From positions 1 through 37,294 of the forward strand of contig NZ_JAGXJN010000027.1 in NCBI RefSeq assembly GCF_019091455.1: 37,294 bases of DNA. The letters run 5' to 3'. A model generated the notes under the pieces. That model saw nothing but the letters and a program-made list of their open reading frames with translations. It did no database searches and was not told the origin of the DNA. A program made the position numbers and the translations under genes. Below are positions 16,188 to 23,261 of the stretch, piece after piece (position 1 is the stretch's first letter; every line of letters begins with the position of its first letter). This DNA is from Chitinophaga sp. GbtcB8 (GTDB lineage Bacteria > Bacteroidota > Bacteroidia > Chitinophagales > Chitinophagaceae).

Positions 16188-16757
16188 TTAATCCGCGTTT
16201 ACATGACTCCAGTTCTCGCCGCTTTTTATGCGGTACAGCTGCATTTCACTGATATCAAATTGTTCGGCGATCTGTTTCATGGTGCGTTTGCCGGGTTTAG
16301 CCAGCAGGCGCTTTATGCTTTTAACCTTGGTTACATTCAGCTTTAAGCCTTTCAGGCGGTTACGCTGTTTTTCCTTGTAGGCCAGCTTAGCGGGGCTGTT
16401 CTGCTGGTGCTCTTCCATTTCCTCTTTGGTGGCCCAGCGGAGGTTGGAGGCTTTATTGTTCTTCTTATCGTAATCCAGGTGAATAACGTATCGGTGGGCT
16501 CGTCCCGGCCTTTTAGCGAACAGTTTAGCTACTTCGCGGTGCAGGTACAGGGACTGGTAGCTATCTGCCGGTTTTACGTTCAATACCGTATATCCCTCAA
16601 CGGTAGAGCCGGATAATAGCTTCCCATCTTCAATTTCTTCATGGTAACTGATCACTCTCCCCATATTAGACACAGCATATCTTTTTCGCAAGGCAGATTT
16701 GTTTTTGATCTGCAAGTCTTTCCAGACTTCGTTTTTAAGGTTTTTAATTGTGGCCAT
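16188..16757 (-). CDS. NUMOD4 / HNH endonuclease-like protein with a C-terminal helix-turn-helix
   Basis: A 189-residue protein of homing-endonuclease type. A NUMOD4 module opens it (EVWKDLQ...RYAVSNMGRVIS, about residues 10-40), then an HNH-like core (LHREVAKLF and VIHLDYDKKNNKASNLRWAT, about 73-108) with the expected His, Asp and Asn positions. The C-terminal third is basic and ends in a probable helix-turn-helix (TMKQIAEQFDISEMQLYRIK). It is free-standing, not inside an intron or intein, and sits between proC and dusB. Whether it still cuts DNA cannot be said. Homing-type proteins are mobile, so it may have entered this core region by transfer, but its codon use looks like that of its neighbours by eye. 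Confidence 0.75.
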   Translation of the reverse strand: MATIKNLKNEVWKDLQIKNKSALRKRYAVSNMGRVISYHEEIEDGKLLSGSTVEGYTVLNVKPADSYQSLYLHREVAKLFAKRPGRAHRYVIHLDYDKKNNKASNLRWATKEEMEEHQQNSPAKLAYKEKQRNRLKGLKLNVTKVKSIKRLLAKPGKRTMKQIAEQFDISEMQLYRIKSGENWSHVNAD

Positions 16758-16791
16758 GTGAAAGTAATTTTTAAATAAATGAAATTGGGGT

Positions 16792-17859
16792 TTAACCGTA
16801 AACGTTACAATCTATGCTTTCATTGTTTGCCGGCAGGTATTGGCTGTCCGTTACCGGGGATGCGACCCTCTCAAAAACATGATCTTTGTATTGTGCGGCT
16901 ATAGCATCTAAAACCTGTTCCAATTCTGCCGGTGACTTGTAAGTTACTAATTGTTGCCTGAAATCTTTTATATGCGGTAATCCTTTCAGGTAGTTTGTGT
17001 AATGACGGCGCATTTCCAATATACCTACAATCTCTCCTTTCCAGGCAATGGAATGGTGTAAGTGTTTTTTACACACCCTTACTCTTTCCAAAACAGTTGG
17101 GGGCGGTAAATGTTCACCGGTTTTCATAAAATGCTTGATCTCGTTAAAGATCCAGGGGTAACCAATGGCTGCCCTTCCTATCATGATCCCATCTACCCCG
17201 TATTTTTCCCGTGCACTTACGGCCTGCTCCGGCGTACATATGTCACCGTTACCAAATATAGGGATGCGTATGCGGGGGTTGTTCTTTACTTTTCCAATCA
17301 GGCTCCAGTCAGCATTGCCTTTATACATTTGTGTGCGGGTGCGGCCGTGGATGGTAAGGGCCTGTATACCTACATCCTGCAGGCGCTCTGCTACTTCCTC
17401 AATATTACGCGTATCATCGTCCCAGCCCAAACGGGTTTTTACTGTTACCGGCAGCGAGGTGGCTTTTACCACGGCAGCGGTCAGCTTTATCATTTTGGGC
17501 ACATCTTTTAAAATACCGGCGCCGGCGCCCTTACAGGTTACTTTTTTTACCGGGCAGCCGTAGTTAATGTCCACCAGGTCGGGGTTAGTAGCAGCCGCAA
17601 TCTGGGCCGCCATAGCCATGGGCTCTTCATCGCCCCCGAAGATCTGTATGCCAATAGGTCGCTCGTAATCGAAAATATCCAGCTTTTGCCGGCTTTTAAT
17701 AGCATCACGGATAAGCCCCTCCGAAGAAATAAATTCTGTGTACATCAGGTCAGCCCCGTTCTCTTTACATACGGCACGGAAGGGTGGGTCGCTTACATCT
17801 TCCATGGGTGCCAGCAGTAAAGGGAACTCTCCTAAATTTATATTACCAATCTTCGTCAT
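16792..17859 (-). CDS. dusB: tRNA-dihydrouridine synthase, DusB type
   Basis: A flavin enzyme of about 355 residues that reduces uridines in the tRNA D-loop. The TIM barrel begins LLLAPMEDVSDPPFRAVCKENGADLMYTEF. The catalytic cysteine lies in DINYGCPVKKVTCKGAGAGIL, FMN-contact residues in TIHGRTRTQMYKG, and the phosphate-binding end in IFGNGDI and DGIMIGRAAIG. The start at 17859 (MTKIGNINLGEFPL) is the family start; the earlier ATG at 17922 adds 21 unrelated residues. A TAATTTTG -7-like box on the minus strand (17948-17955) would give a leader of about 80 nt. Confidence 0.92.
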   Translation of the reverse strand: MTKIGNINLGEFPLLLAPMEDVSDPPFRAVCKENGADLMYTEFISSEGLIRDAIKSRQKLDIFDYERPIGIQIFGGDEEPMAMAAQIAAATNPDLVDINYGCPVKKVTCKGAGAGILKDVPKMIKLTAAVVKATSLPVTVKTRLGWDDDTRNIEEVAERLQDVGIQALTIHGRTRTQMYKGNADWSLIGKVKNNPRIRIPIFGNGDICTPEQAVSAREKYGVDGIMIGRAAIGYPWIFNEIKHFMKTGEHLPPPTVLERVRVCKKHLHHSIAWKGEIVGILEMRRHYTNYLKGLPHIKDFRQQLVTYKSPAELEQVLDAIAAQYKDHVFERVASPVTDSQYLPANNESIDCNVYG

Positions 17860-17970
17860 TTTTTTTATTACATTGTATAGTTGCAGCAGGATGTATGCAG
17901 GTTGAGTAAAAGCTATTGCCAACTGGTTTTGGTGCTGTAAATTTACGCAAAATTAACACAGTTACCGTTT

Positions 17971-18906
17971 ATGACCGGCTATCTAAAACAGTCTTCCCCT
18001 TCTTTACAATTCGTGACCTTTATCGGGATCTTTATCGGCTTTATGCTGCTTTATGGTACCTTCCTGTATACTGGCTTCCCTGCCCTGAGCGGTTATACTG
18101 TAGATCAATTACAAAATGGCAACGCCACAGGTCCTAAAGTTATCGGCTATCTGAAATTAGTACAATTTCTGTATACTTTGGTGGTTTATTTGGTGCCCGG
18201 GCTATTGTTCGGCTACCTCTCCGATCCACAACCTGCCGCATGGCTGGGCATGAACAAAAGCCCTAAAACCCTGCCTATAGTATTAGCGCTTTTGATTATG
18301 TATTGTTCCCTGTGGGCTGTAGATTTGACAGCGGAATGGAATCAGCACTGGAACGTACCTGCCTCTATACGGCAAATGGAAGAACAGGCCGACCTGCTGA
18401 TAGAACGCCTGCTGCAAATGCCCACGGTAAAAGACCTGATCGTAAACCTATTGCTGATAGCCGTGCTGCCGGCCATTGCAGAAGAAGTATTTTTTCGCGG
18501 GGTTATGCAACGCCTGGTTATACAGCTGGTACGCCTGCCCTGGCTCGGCGTATTGATCACAGCTATTCTTTTCAGCGCCGTACATATGCAGCTGCTGGGA
18601 TTTGTGCCGCGCGTGCTGCTGGGTTTTTTACTGGGCGCCATTTATTACCTGAGCGGAAACCTGTGGCTGTCTATACTGGGGCACTTCCTGGTAAATGGGA
18701 TCCAGGTATTTGCCGCTTACCTGTACCAGGTAAAGGTGATCTCTGATGATCCTTCCAAAAGTAGCACTACCAGCTGGTATGTGGCCCTCATCAGCGCCCT
18801 GGTAACCTTGTCGCTTTTGTGGGTGTTGTACAAACGCAGTAAATTGCCACCACAAGCTGAAAAGTCACAACCTGAAAATTTGAGTGATGGAAAAAGACTG
18901 GATTAA
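17971..18906 (+). CDS. CPBP family intramembrane metalloprotease
   Basis: A 311-residue polytopic membrane protein with about eight hydrophobic segments. The family motifs are all present: EEVFFRG (about 171-177) with the two glutamates and arginine, FSAVH (second motif, about 191-195), and HFLVN (third motif, about 231-235). These residues form the metal-binding catalytic site of the CAAX-protease/bacteriocin-processing (Abi) family. The substrate is unknown. Its last 20 bases overlap the DUF2007 gene, so the two are probably co-translated, with cdsA and psd following in the same direction. Confidence 0.88.
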   Translation: MTGYLKQSSPSLQFVTFIGIFIGFMLLYGTFLYTGFPALSGYTVDQLQNGNATGPKVIGYLKLVQFLYTLVVYLVPGLLFGYLSDPQPAAWLGMNKSPKTLPIVLALLIMYCSLWAVDLTAEWNQHWNVPASIRQMEEQADLLIERLLQMPTVKDLIVNLLLIAVLPAIAEEVFFRGVMQRLVIQLVRLPWLGVLITAILFSAVHMQLLGFVPRVLLGFLLGAIYYLSGNLWLSILGHFLVNGIQVFAAYLYQVKVISDDPSKSSTTSWYVALISALVTLSLLWVLYKRSKLPPQAEKSQPENLSDGKRLD

Positions 18907-19096
18907 AATATTTTCAACAGACCGGCCCTTTGAGGCGGAAATGGTAAAAGGCATGCTGCTGGAGAACGGGGTGAATGCCGTGCTCCTGAACCGGCAGGAT
19001 TCATCTTACACACAGGCGCTGCCCGGACAGGCGGAAATTTATGTGCACACCTCGCAGGTAACGCAGGCGCTGGAACTGATGAATGAAACCAAGTAA
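18887..19096 (+). CDS. DUF2007 domain protein (putative signal-transducing protein)
   Basis: A compact 69-residue protein: DWIKIFSTDRPFEAEMVKGMLLENGV is the typical start of the DUF2007 fold (a small ferredoxin-like alpha/beta domain), ending in IYVHTSQVTQALELM. No membrane segment is seen and its function is unknown. The ATG at 18887 is preceded directly by an in-frame GTG at 18884, which is less likely. The gene overlaps the CPBP protease by 20 bases. Its last codons and the following sequence are duplicated 52 bp downstream. Confidence 0.8.
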   Translation: MEKDWIKIFSTDRPFEAEMVKGMLLENGVNAVLLNRQDSSYTQALPGQAEIYVHTSQVTQALELMNETK

Positions 19097-19168
19097 AAAG
19101 CAGGATGTAAAATATACGCATTGTCAGCAGACGAATGAAACGAAGTAAGCTGCAGGAAGTAAGATGTA
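19081..19168 (+). repeat. Direct repeat of the DUF2007 gene end
   Basis: Positions 19081-19116 and 19133-19168 match at 29 of 36 bases without gaps. The first copy contains the last codons and stop of the DUF2007 gene. In the second, GAATGAAAC and GCAGGA are kept but nothing continues the gene. The region between cdsA and DUF2007 is otherwise empty. Confidence 0.7.
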
Positions 19169-19211
19169 GACATATTATCTCATACTCCCGCAATTTCAAA
19201 ATAAACACTGA

Positions 19212-20096
19212 ATGAAGACTTTTTTTACCCGTACCGCCTCCGCACTGGTTTTTGTGGCAGTAATGCTGGGCGGCATTTTATGGACTCCCTTTACCTTCTT
19301 CCTGCTCTTTTTTCTGGTTAATTTTTTTGCCATACAGGAGTATTTTAAGCTCATCCGCCTCATAGATAAGGATTATAACGAAGTATCTGCCTGGCACCGC
19401 TACGGCGTGCTGGTAGCCAGCTGCGCCATTGTGATGGCCTTTACCGGCGAGGCCTTTGTTACCACCCTTGCCTCCCTGGGCTTCCTGGGCTGGTGGACAG
19501 CTGTTATTTTCCTGCTGGTATTACCCATGGGCGAAATATTGCTGGGCAAGGACTTTTCACTGAAGAACATTGGCTACTCTGCCCTGGGCCTGCTGTACAT
19601 CAGCGTATCCTTCGGCCTGCTGGTAGACCTGCGCCTGAGCAGCAATATGATCACTTTTATTGGTAAAACCACCGGCGGACAGCCCGGCTGGCTGATACCG
19701 CTGCTGCTGATCTGCTTCATCTGGATCAATGATACCATGGCCTACATTATAGGCTCCCTGATAGGGCGTACACCTTTTTTCCCTTCCATCTCCCCTAAAA
19801 AAACTACAGAGGGCTCTGTGGGCGGCATGATCTTGTGTGTGGCTGTTGCCGGCATTTTTGGCCATTACTGGGGGCAGCAGTGGCTGGATCTGCAGCACTG
19901 GCTGGCCTTAGCAGGTATTGCCGCCATTTTCGGCACTGCCGGCGATCTGCTGGAATCCAAGCTGAAACGCATGTCCGGCGTAAAAGATTCCGGTAATATT
20001 ATGCCGGGGCATGGCGGCTTCCTGGACCGCTTTGATTCCCTGCTGCTGGCTACGCCATTTGCCTGGATCTATGTGCACAGCTTTATGATGCTGTGA
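19212..20096 (+). CDS. cdsA: Phosphatidate cytidylyltransferase
   Basis: Makes CDP-diacylglycerol from phosphatidate and CTP in the inner membrane, the branch point for phospholipids. The 294-residue protein has about eight hydrophobic segments. The CdsA signature is intact near the C-terminus: SKLKRMSGVKDSG followed by IMPGHGGFLDR, with the Lys-Asp pair and the His-Gly-Gly-x-x-Asp-Arg end. An earlier conserved loop is SPKKTTEGSVGGM. It sits between DUF2007 and psd. A phosphatidylserine synthase gene, which would join the two reactions, is not in the window. Confidence 0.93.
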   Translation: MKTFFTRTASALVFVAVMLGGILWTPFTFFLLFFLVNFFAIQEYFKLIRLIDKDYNEVSAWHRYGVLVASCAIVMAFTGEAFVTTLASLGFLGWWTAVIFLLVLPMGEILLGKDFSLKNIGYSALGLLYISVSFGLLVDLRLSSNMITFIGKTTGGQPGWLIPLLLICFIWINDTMAYIIGSLIGRTPFFPSISPKKTTEGSVGGMILCVAVAGIFGHYWGQQWLDLQHWLALAGIAAIFGTAGDLLESKLKRMSGVKDSGNIMPGHGGFLDRFDSLLLATPFAWIYVHSFMML

Positions 20097-20097
20097 A

Positions 20098-20210
20098 AAT
20101 GCGAAACGCGGAACGCTGAATGCTTAACGCAAAAATTCCCGCAGTGTCTGCATTAAGCCTTACGCGTTCGGCGTTTAGCATTAAGCCTTCAGCATTATGC
20201 ATTCCGCATT
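20098..20210. repeat. Word palindrome 3 (7-bp unit AAYGCNN)
   Basis: Arms of 33 nt (20098-20130 and 20178-20210) match at 26 of 33 positions. Units have a 7-bp period: AATGCGA, AACGCGG, AACGCTG, AATGCTT on the left, and AATGCGG, AATGCAT, AATGCTG, AAGGCTT on the right as read on the other strand. All seven mismatches fall at the variable third, sixth or seventh unit position. Four more units of the right-hand type lie inside the loop. It begins one base after the cdsA stop and ends 7 bp before a TACCTTCG -7-like box of psd. Confidence 0.75.
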
Positions 20211-20261
20211 TTATTTCTACCTTCGCATTACCAATTAAACTAATAAACCAATAAATACAAC

Positions 20262-20918
20262 ATGAAGATCCATCGCGAAGGATTGGGCACTATTGTACTA
20301 ACCGCTTTGGTGCTGGCATTGCTCAATGTGGCCGTATTCTATTTCCTGGAACGGGTACCCTCCCTTACCTGGGGCTTTTTTATTGTATCCGTGATCCTGT
20401 TCCTGTTCATTATTTCCTTTTTCCGCATTCCCGCCCGGGATATGGCGCAGGATGAAACGCTGGTGATCTCTCCCTGTGATGGTAAAGTAGTGGTGATCGA
20501 AGAAACTTTTGAACCCGAATATTTTAAAGATAAACGCCTGCAGGTATCAATTTTTATGAGCCCTGCCAATGTGCACGTAAACCGCAACCCCATCAGCGGG
20601 GAAGTGAAATTATCTCAATACCATGCCGGTAAATACCTGGTGGCCTGGCATCCGAAATCTTCTACGGAAAATGAGCGCCACACCGTGGTTATAGGCAATG
20701 GCAAAACAGATATCCTGGTACGCCAGATTGCCGGCGCCCTGGCCCGCCGTATTGTAAACTATCTGAAGGCTGGCCAGCAGGTAAAACAAAATGAAGAGCT
20801 GGGCTTTATCAAGTTCGGTTCCCGTGTGGATATTTACCTGCCAGTAGGCACCCCGGTAAAAGTACAGCTGGACCAGGTAGTAAAGGGCGGACAATCCATT
20901 ATTGCCCAGCTGGTATAA
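20262..20918 (+). CDS. psd: Phosphatidylserine decarboxylase, short pyruvoyl form
   Basis: Converts phosphatidylserine to phosphatidylethanolamine. The 218-residue protein has two N-terminal membrane helices (about 10-30 and 35-55) and belongs to the compact PSD-A type. SPCDGKVVVIEE and IFMSPANVHVNRNPISGEV are family motifs. The self-cleavage site is FGSRVD, with Ser187 expected to become the pyruvoyl group after cleavage between Gly186 and Ser187. It is placed after cdsA, consistent with phospholipid synthesis. A small secreted protein gene follows 31 bp later. Confidence 0.93.
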   Translation: MKIHREGLGTIVLTALVLALLNVAVFYFLERVPSLTWGFFIVSVILFLFIISFFRIPARDMAQDETLVISPCDGKVVVIEETFEPEYFKDKRLQVSIFMSPANVHVNRNPISGEVKLSQYHAGKYLVAWHPKSSTENERHTVVIGNGKTDILVRQIAGALARRIVNYLKAGQQVKQNEELGFIKFGSRVDIYLPVGTPVKVQLDQVVKGGQSIIAQLV

Positions 20919-20949
20919 ACACAACCACCGTTACCTAAAAACATTTAGC

Positions 20950-21186
20950 ATGAAACAAACTTTTTTCACCCTGGCTGCAGCCCTGCTTATAAGCGGTGCA
21001 GCCCTGGCCCAGGACAAAGGAAAAGATAAGAGCTGCTGTAATAAAGACAGCAAGGCCTGTAGCAAAAAAGAGCAAACCGCCGGGAAAAAGGCCTGCTGCA
21101 TGCAACCTTCTAAAACCGCCAGCCTGCGCGCTGCTGCTGCTAAACCGGCCAAACCGGCAACTGCAGCCAAACCAGCAGGTAAGTGA
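20950..21186 (+). CDS. Small exported Cys/Lys/Ala-rich protein
   Basis: A 78-residue protein I do not recognise. MKQTFFTLAAALLISGAALA is a strong signal peptide (cleavage near ALA-QD). The mature part is basic: paired and single cysteines (SCCNKDSKAC, KKACCMQPS), then a Lys/Ala/Pro tail (AAAKPAKPATAAKPAGK). Five cysteines in about 35 residues could bind a metal or form disulfides; no known family is claimed. The ATG at 20950 is chosen because it begins the signal peptide. The terminator downstream is strong, so the gene ends the cdsA-psd run. Confidence 0.65.
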   Translation: MKQTFFTLAAALLISGAALAQDKGKDKSCCNKDSKACSKKEQTAGKKACCMQPSKTASLRAAAAKPAKPATAAKPAGK

Positions 21187-21207
21187 TCACATACGGCATA
21201 AAATTAA

Positions 21208-21240
21208 AAGGGCTGACCATTACTTTTGGTCAGCCCTTAT
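21208..21240 (+). terminator. Strong intrinsic terminator after the small exported protein
   Basis: AAGGGCTGACCA (21208-21219) and TGGTCAGCCCTT (21227-21238) pair perfectly over 12 bp around a 7-nt loop, followed by ATTTATT. It should end the CPBP-DUF2007-cdsA-psd run. Confidence 0.85.
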
Positions 21241-21462
21241 TTATTCGGTTACCTGGTAGCGGTTTGTTGTCGTTTATGTGATCCTCAAAGCCTTCGCCGT
21301 ACTTTTTGTGAGGCCTTTTTTCCCGGCAACTGTTTATATGATATTGCCAAAGATTACCCGGAAGACTACTCACCCAATACTATTTTGCTTATAGCAATCG
21401 ATAACAAAATAGACCCCTTATAGTATGCGCAGGAAATAGAAAGCGGGGTGCTCCCTTTCGCC
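21241..21462. other. Non-coding gap with one hairpin
   Basis: No convincing gene was found in 222 bp between the strong terminator and the convergent YjjG gene. Short open frames lack recognisable features. CTATTTTG (21380-21387) pairs with CAAAATAG (21405-21412) around 17 nt. I see nothing else in this stretch. Confidence 0.5.
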
Positions 21463-22158
21463 TTATAAAATTGTTTTCAGCTCACTCAGGCAGGAAATGC
21501 AATACGTAGGCTGCATAGTAGTAGCCGGAACTTTTGCATTAAAATAGATCTGGTCCATACCTGCATTGTGAGCGCCTATAATATCCAGCTCGAGCGCATC
21601 TCCTATCATTACGCTCTCCGTAGCACTGGTAGCAGCTTTGGTAATCGCGTAATCAAATATTTCCCGGTAAGGTTTCAGGCTGCCCGCTACTTCAGAAGTA
21701 ATAATATGCGTAAAGAAATGATCAATTTTGGCATTGCGCATTTTCAGCAGCTGAGTATCCTCAAACCCATTGGTGATCATGTGCAGCGGATAGTTCTTAG
21801 CTGTCAGGTATTCCAATACTTCCATGGTGTAAGGGAATAAAGCGGTTTTAAACGGCAGTACTTCCAAAAATTTTTCGCTGAGGGAATTAGACAGTTTTTC
21901 ATCCCCTATCTTAAAGTCCAGCAGCGTTCTGCTAAAACGTTTGTAGCGCAGATCATTACGGTTAATGAGCCCTTTGCGGAAACGGTCCCATAGTATCTCG
22001 TTATGAATAACATAGCTGTTGTAAAACGCTTCAAAAGAAGGCACCCCGCGGGCGCTCAGGTTAAACGTATGGTAGAGTTCCTCTAATGTCTGGTAGGAGT
22101 TGGTCTCAAAATCCCACAGTGTATGATCCAGGTCAAAGAAAATATGCTTATACTTCAT
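21463..22158 (-). CDS. HAD-superfamily pyrimidine nucleotidase, YjjG type
   Basis: A 231-residue cytoplasmic phosphatase. Motif I is FFDLDHTLWDFETN (nucleophile D9, acid/base D11). Motif II is the Thr in MITNGFEDTQLLKMRNAKI, motif III the Lys in GSLKPYREIFDYAI, and motif IV the acidic pair in MIGDALELDIIGAHNAGM. YjjG-type enzymes remove phosphate from pyrimidine and noncanonical nucleotides and help keep the pool clean. ATG at 22158 is preferred; the codon before it is GTG. A perfect -7 TAACTTTG lies only seven bases upstream of the ATG, which implies a nearly leaderless transcript. Confidence 0.85.
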   Translation of the reverse strand: MKYKHIFFDLDHTLWDFETNSYQTLEELYHTFNLSARGVPSFEAFYNSYVIHNEILWDRFRKGLINRNDLRYKRFSRTLLDFKIGDEKLSNSLSEKFLEVLPFKTALFPYTMEVLEYLTAKNYPLHMITNGFEDTQLLKMRNAKIDHFFTHIITSEVAGSLKPYREIFDYAITKAATSATESVMIGDALELDIIGAHNAGMDQIYFNAKVPATTMQPTYCISCLSELKTIL

Positions 22159-22165
22159 CACGGCG

Positions 22166-22173
22166 CAAAGTTA
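22166..22173 (-). promoter_or_regulatory. -7 element of the YjjG-type gene
   Basis: TAACTTTG on the minus strand, seven bases from the ATG. No -33 TTTG at normal spacing is visible. Confidence 0.55.
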
Positions 22174-22195
22174 CAAAGGAAAGGGCAGATGTTTT

Positions 22196-22299
22196 AATGT
22201 GCAAATATGCAGATACGTAAATGAACAAAGGCAGCCTTACTGGCAATTTCATCTGCACATTCGCACATCTTCCTATTTGCATCTGCCTATCTGCACATT
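22196..22299. repeat. Word palindrome 4 (8-bp unit ATRTGCNN)
   Basis: The arms at 22196-22214 and 22281-22299 match at 17 of 19 positions. The words are ATGTGCAA and ATATGCAG on the left, and ATGTGCAG, ATAGGCAG, ATGCAA, ATGTGCGA and ATGTGCAG on the right, read on the opposite strand. The word set overlaps that of palindrome 2. It lies between two divergent genes, so no gene ends here; a terminator role is excluded for this copy. Confidence 0.65.
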
Positions 22300-22335
22300 T
22301 TTTTTCTTATTTTCCGGTTTTCAATCCCTCTGAAT

Positions 22336-23040
22336 ATGAACGCAGTTATTACGGGAGCCAGCAAAGGAATTGGTAAAGCCATCGCCGAAAGGCTGGCCAA
22401 AGAAGGTTTTAATATAGCGCTCTGCGCCCGCAATGCCGCCACGCTGGAGGCTACGGCCGCACACATCCGTCAGCTGGCGCCTAATGTACAGGTGCTGGCC
22501 CTGCCGGTGGATATGAGTGATAAACAGCAGGTGCTAAGCTTTGCAGCCAAAGTAAAAGCAGCTTTCCCTGTAGTGGATATACTGGTAAATAATGCCGGCC
22601 TTTTTGTGCCCGGCGCCCTGCACCAGGAGGAAGAGGGCCTGCTGGAAAACCTGATGGCTACCAATGTGTACAGCGCCTATCACCTTACCCGCCAGCTGTT
22701 ACCGGCTATGATGGCGCAGCGTAAAGGCCACATTTTTAACCTTACCTCCACGGCCAGCTACAAAGCCTATCCTAACGGCGGCGCGTATAGCATTACTAAA
22801 TTTGCCTTGTTAGGCTTTTCCAAAAACCTGCGGGAAGAGCTGAAACCGCATAACATTAAAGTAACCGCCCTCAGCCCCGGCCCTACGCTTACCGCCTCCT
22901 GGGAGGGTTTTCAAGCGCCGCCGGACCGCCTGATGCCGCCAGAGGATATTGCCAGTATTGTATGGGCAGCCTACACGCTGGCCGATCAGACAGTGGTGGA
23001 AGAAATTGTGCTACGCCCTATGCTGGGAGATATTAGCTAA
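22336..23040 (+). CDS. Short-chain dehydrogenase/reductase (SDR)
   Basis: A 234-residue classical SDR, cytoplasmic. The cofactor loop is VITGASKGIGKAIAERL near the N-terminus, with NNAG (about 89-92), the catalytic Ser in NLTSTASYK (about 138-146) and the YSITK Tyr/Lys pair (about 151-155). The basic residues after the second strand (CARN) fit NADP. It resembles 3-ketoacyl-ACP reductase-like or sepiapterin-type SDRs, and the substrate is not determinable. The stop is at the edge of word palindrome 5. Confidence 0.85.
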   Translation: MNAVITGASKGIGKAIAERLAKEGFNIALCARNAATLEATAAHIRQLAPNVQVLALPVDMSDKQQVLSFAAKVKAAFPVVDILVNNAGLFVPGALHQEEEGLLENLMATNVYSAYHLTRQLLPAMMAQRKGHIFNLTSTASYKAYPNGGAYSITKFALLGFSKNLREELKPHNIKVTALSPGPTLTASWEGFQAPPDRLMPPEDIASIVWAAYTLADQTVVEEIVLRPMLGDIS

Positions 23041-23047
23041 TAATGAG

Positions 23048-23147
23048 ATAATGTGCTGATATGCTAATGTGCTGGTATATGCAGTTATATGCAAAACGTA
23101 AGCAACAAAAACCAGCACATTAGCATATTAACACATCAGCACATTAT
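23048..23147. repeat. Word palindrome 5 (8-bp unit ATRTGCTN)
   Basis: The arms at 23059-23075 and 23112-23128 pair perfectly over 17 bp (ATATGCTAATGTGCTGG). The left side uses ATGTGCTG, ATATGCTA, ATGTGCTG; the right side has the same words plus one extra unit, ATGTGTTA. The period is 8 bp. It starts seven bases after the SDR stop codon and ends about 95 bp before the batD -7-like box. Confidence 0.75.
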
Positions 23148-23261
23148 CCAAATCCTTGCTGGTTACAGTTTCTACTATCATATTTTATTATTTTTTTAAC
23201 TAACTTTTAACGGCGAAATCAGCTCCACAGCATAGGCTTTGGTTAAATTTGTCAACGAGAT

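Noticed and set aside
18884..18886. GTG start for the DUF2007 gene
   Set aside because: The ATG directly after it (18887) gives the family start; GTG adds only one residue.
21226..21423. Possible small gene after the terminator
   Set aside because: It starts inside the terminator stem and shows no signal peptide, motif or start context.
10751..23147. CRISPR-like arrays
   Set aside because: The word units are too short (7-8 bp), there are no spacers, and the arms are inverted; no cas genes are present.
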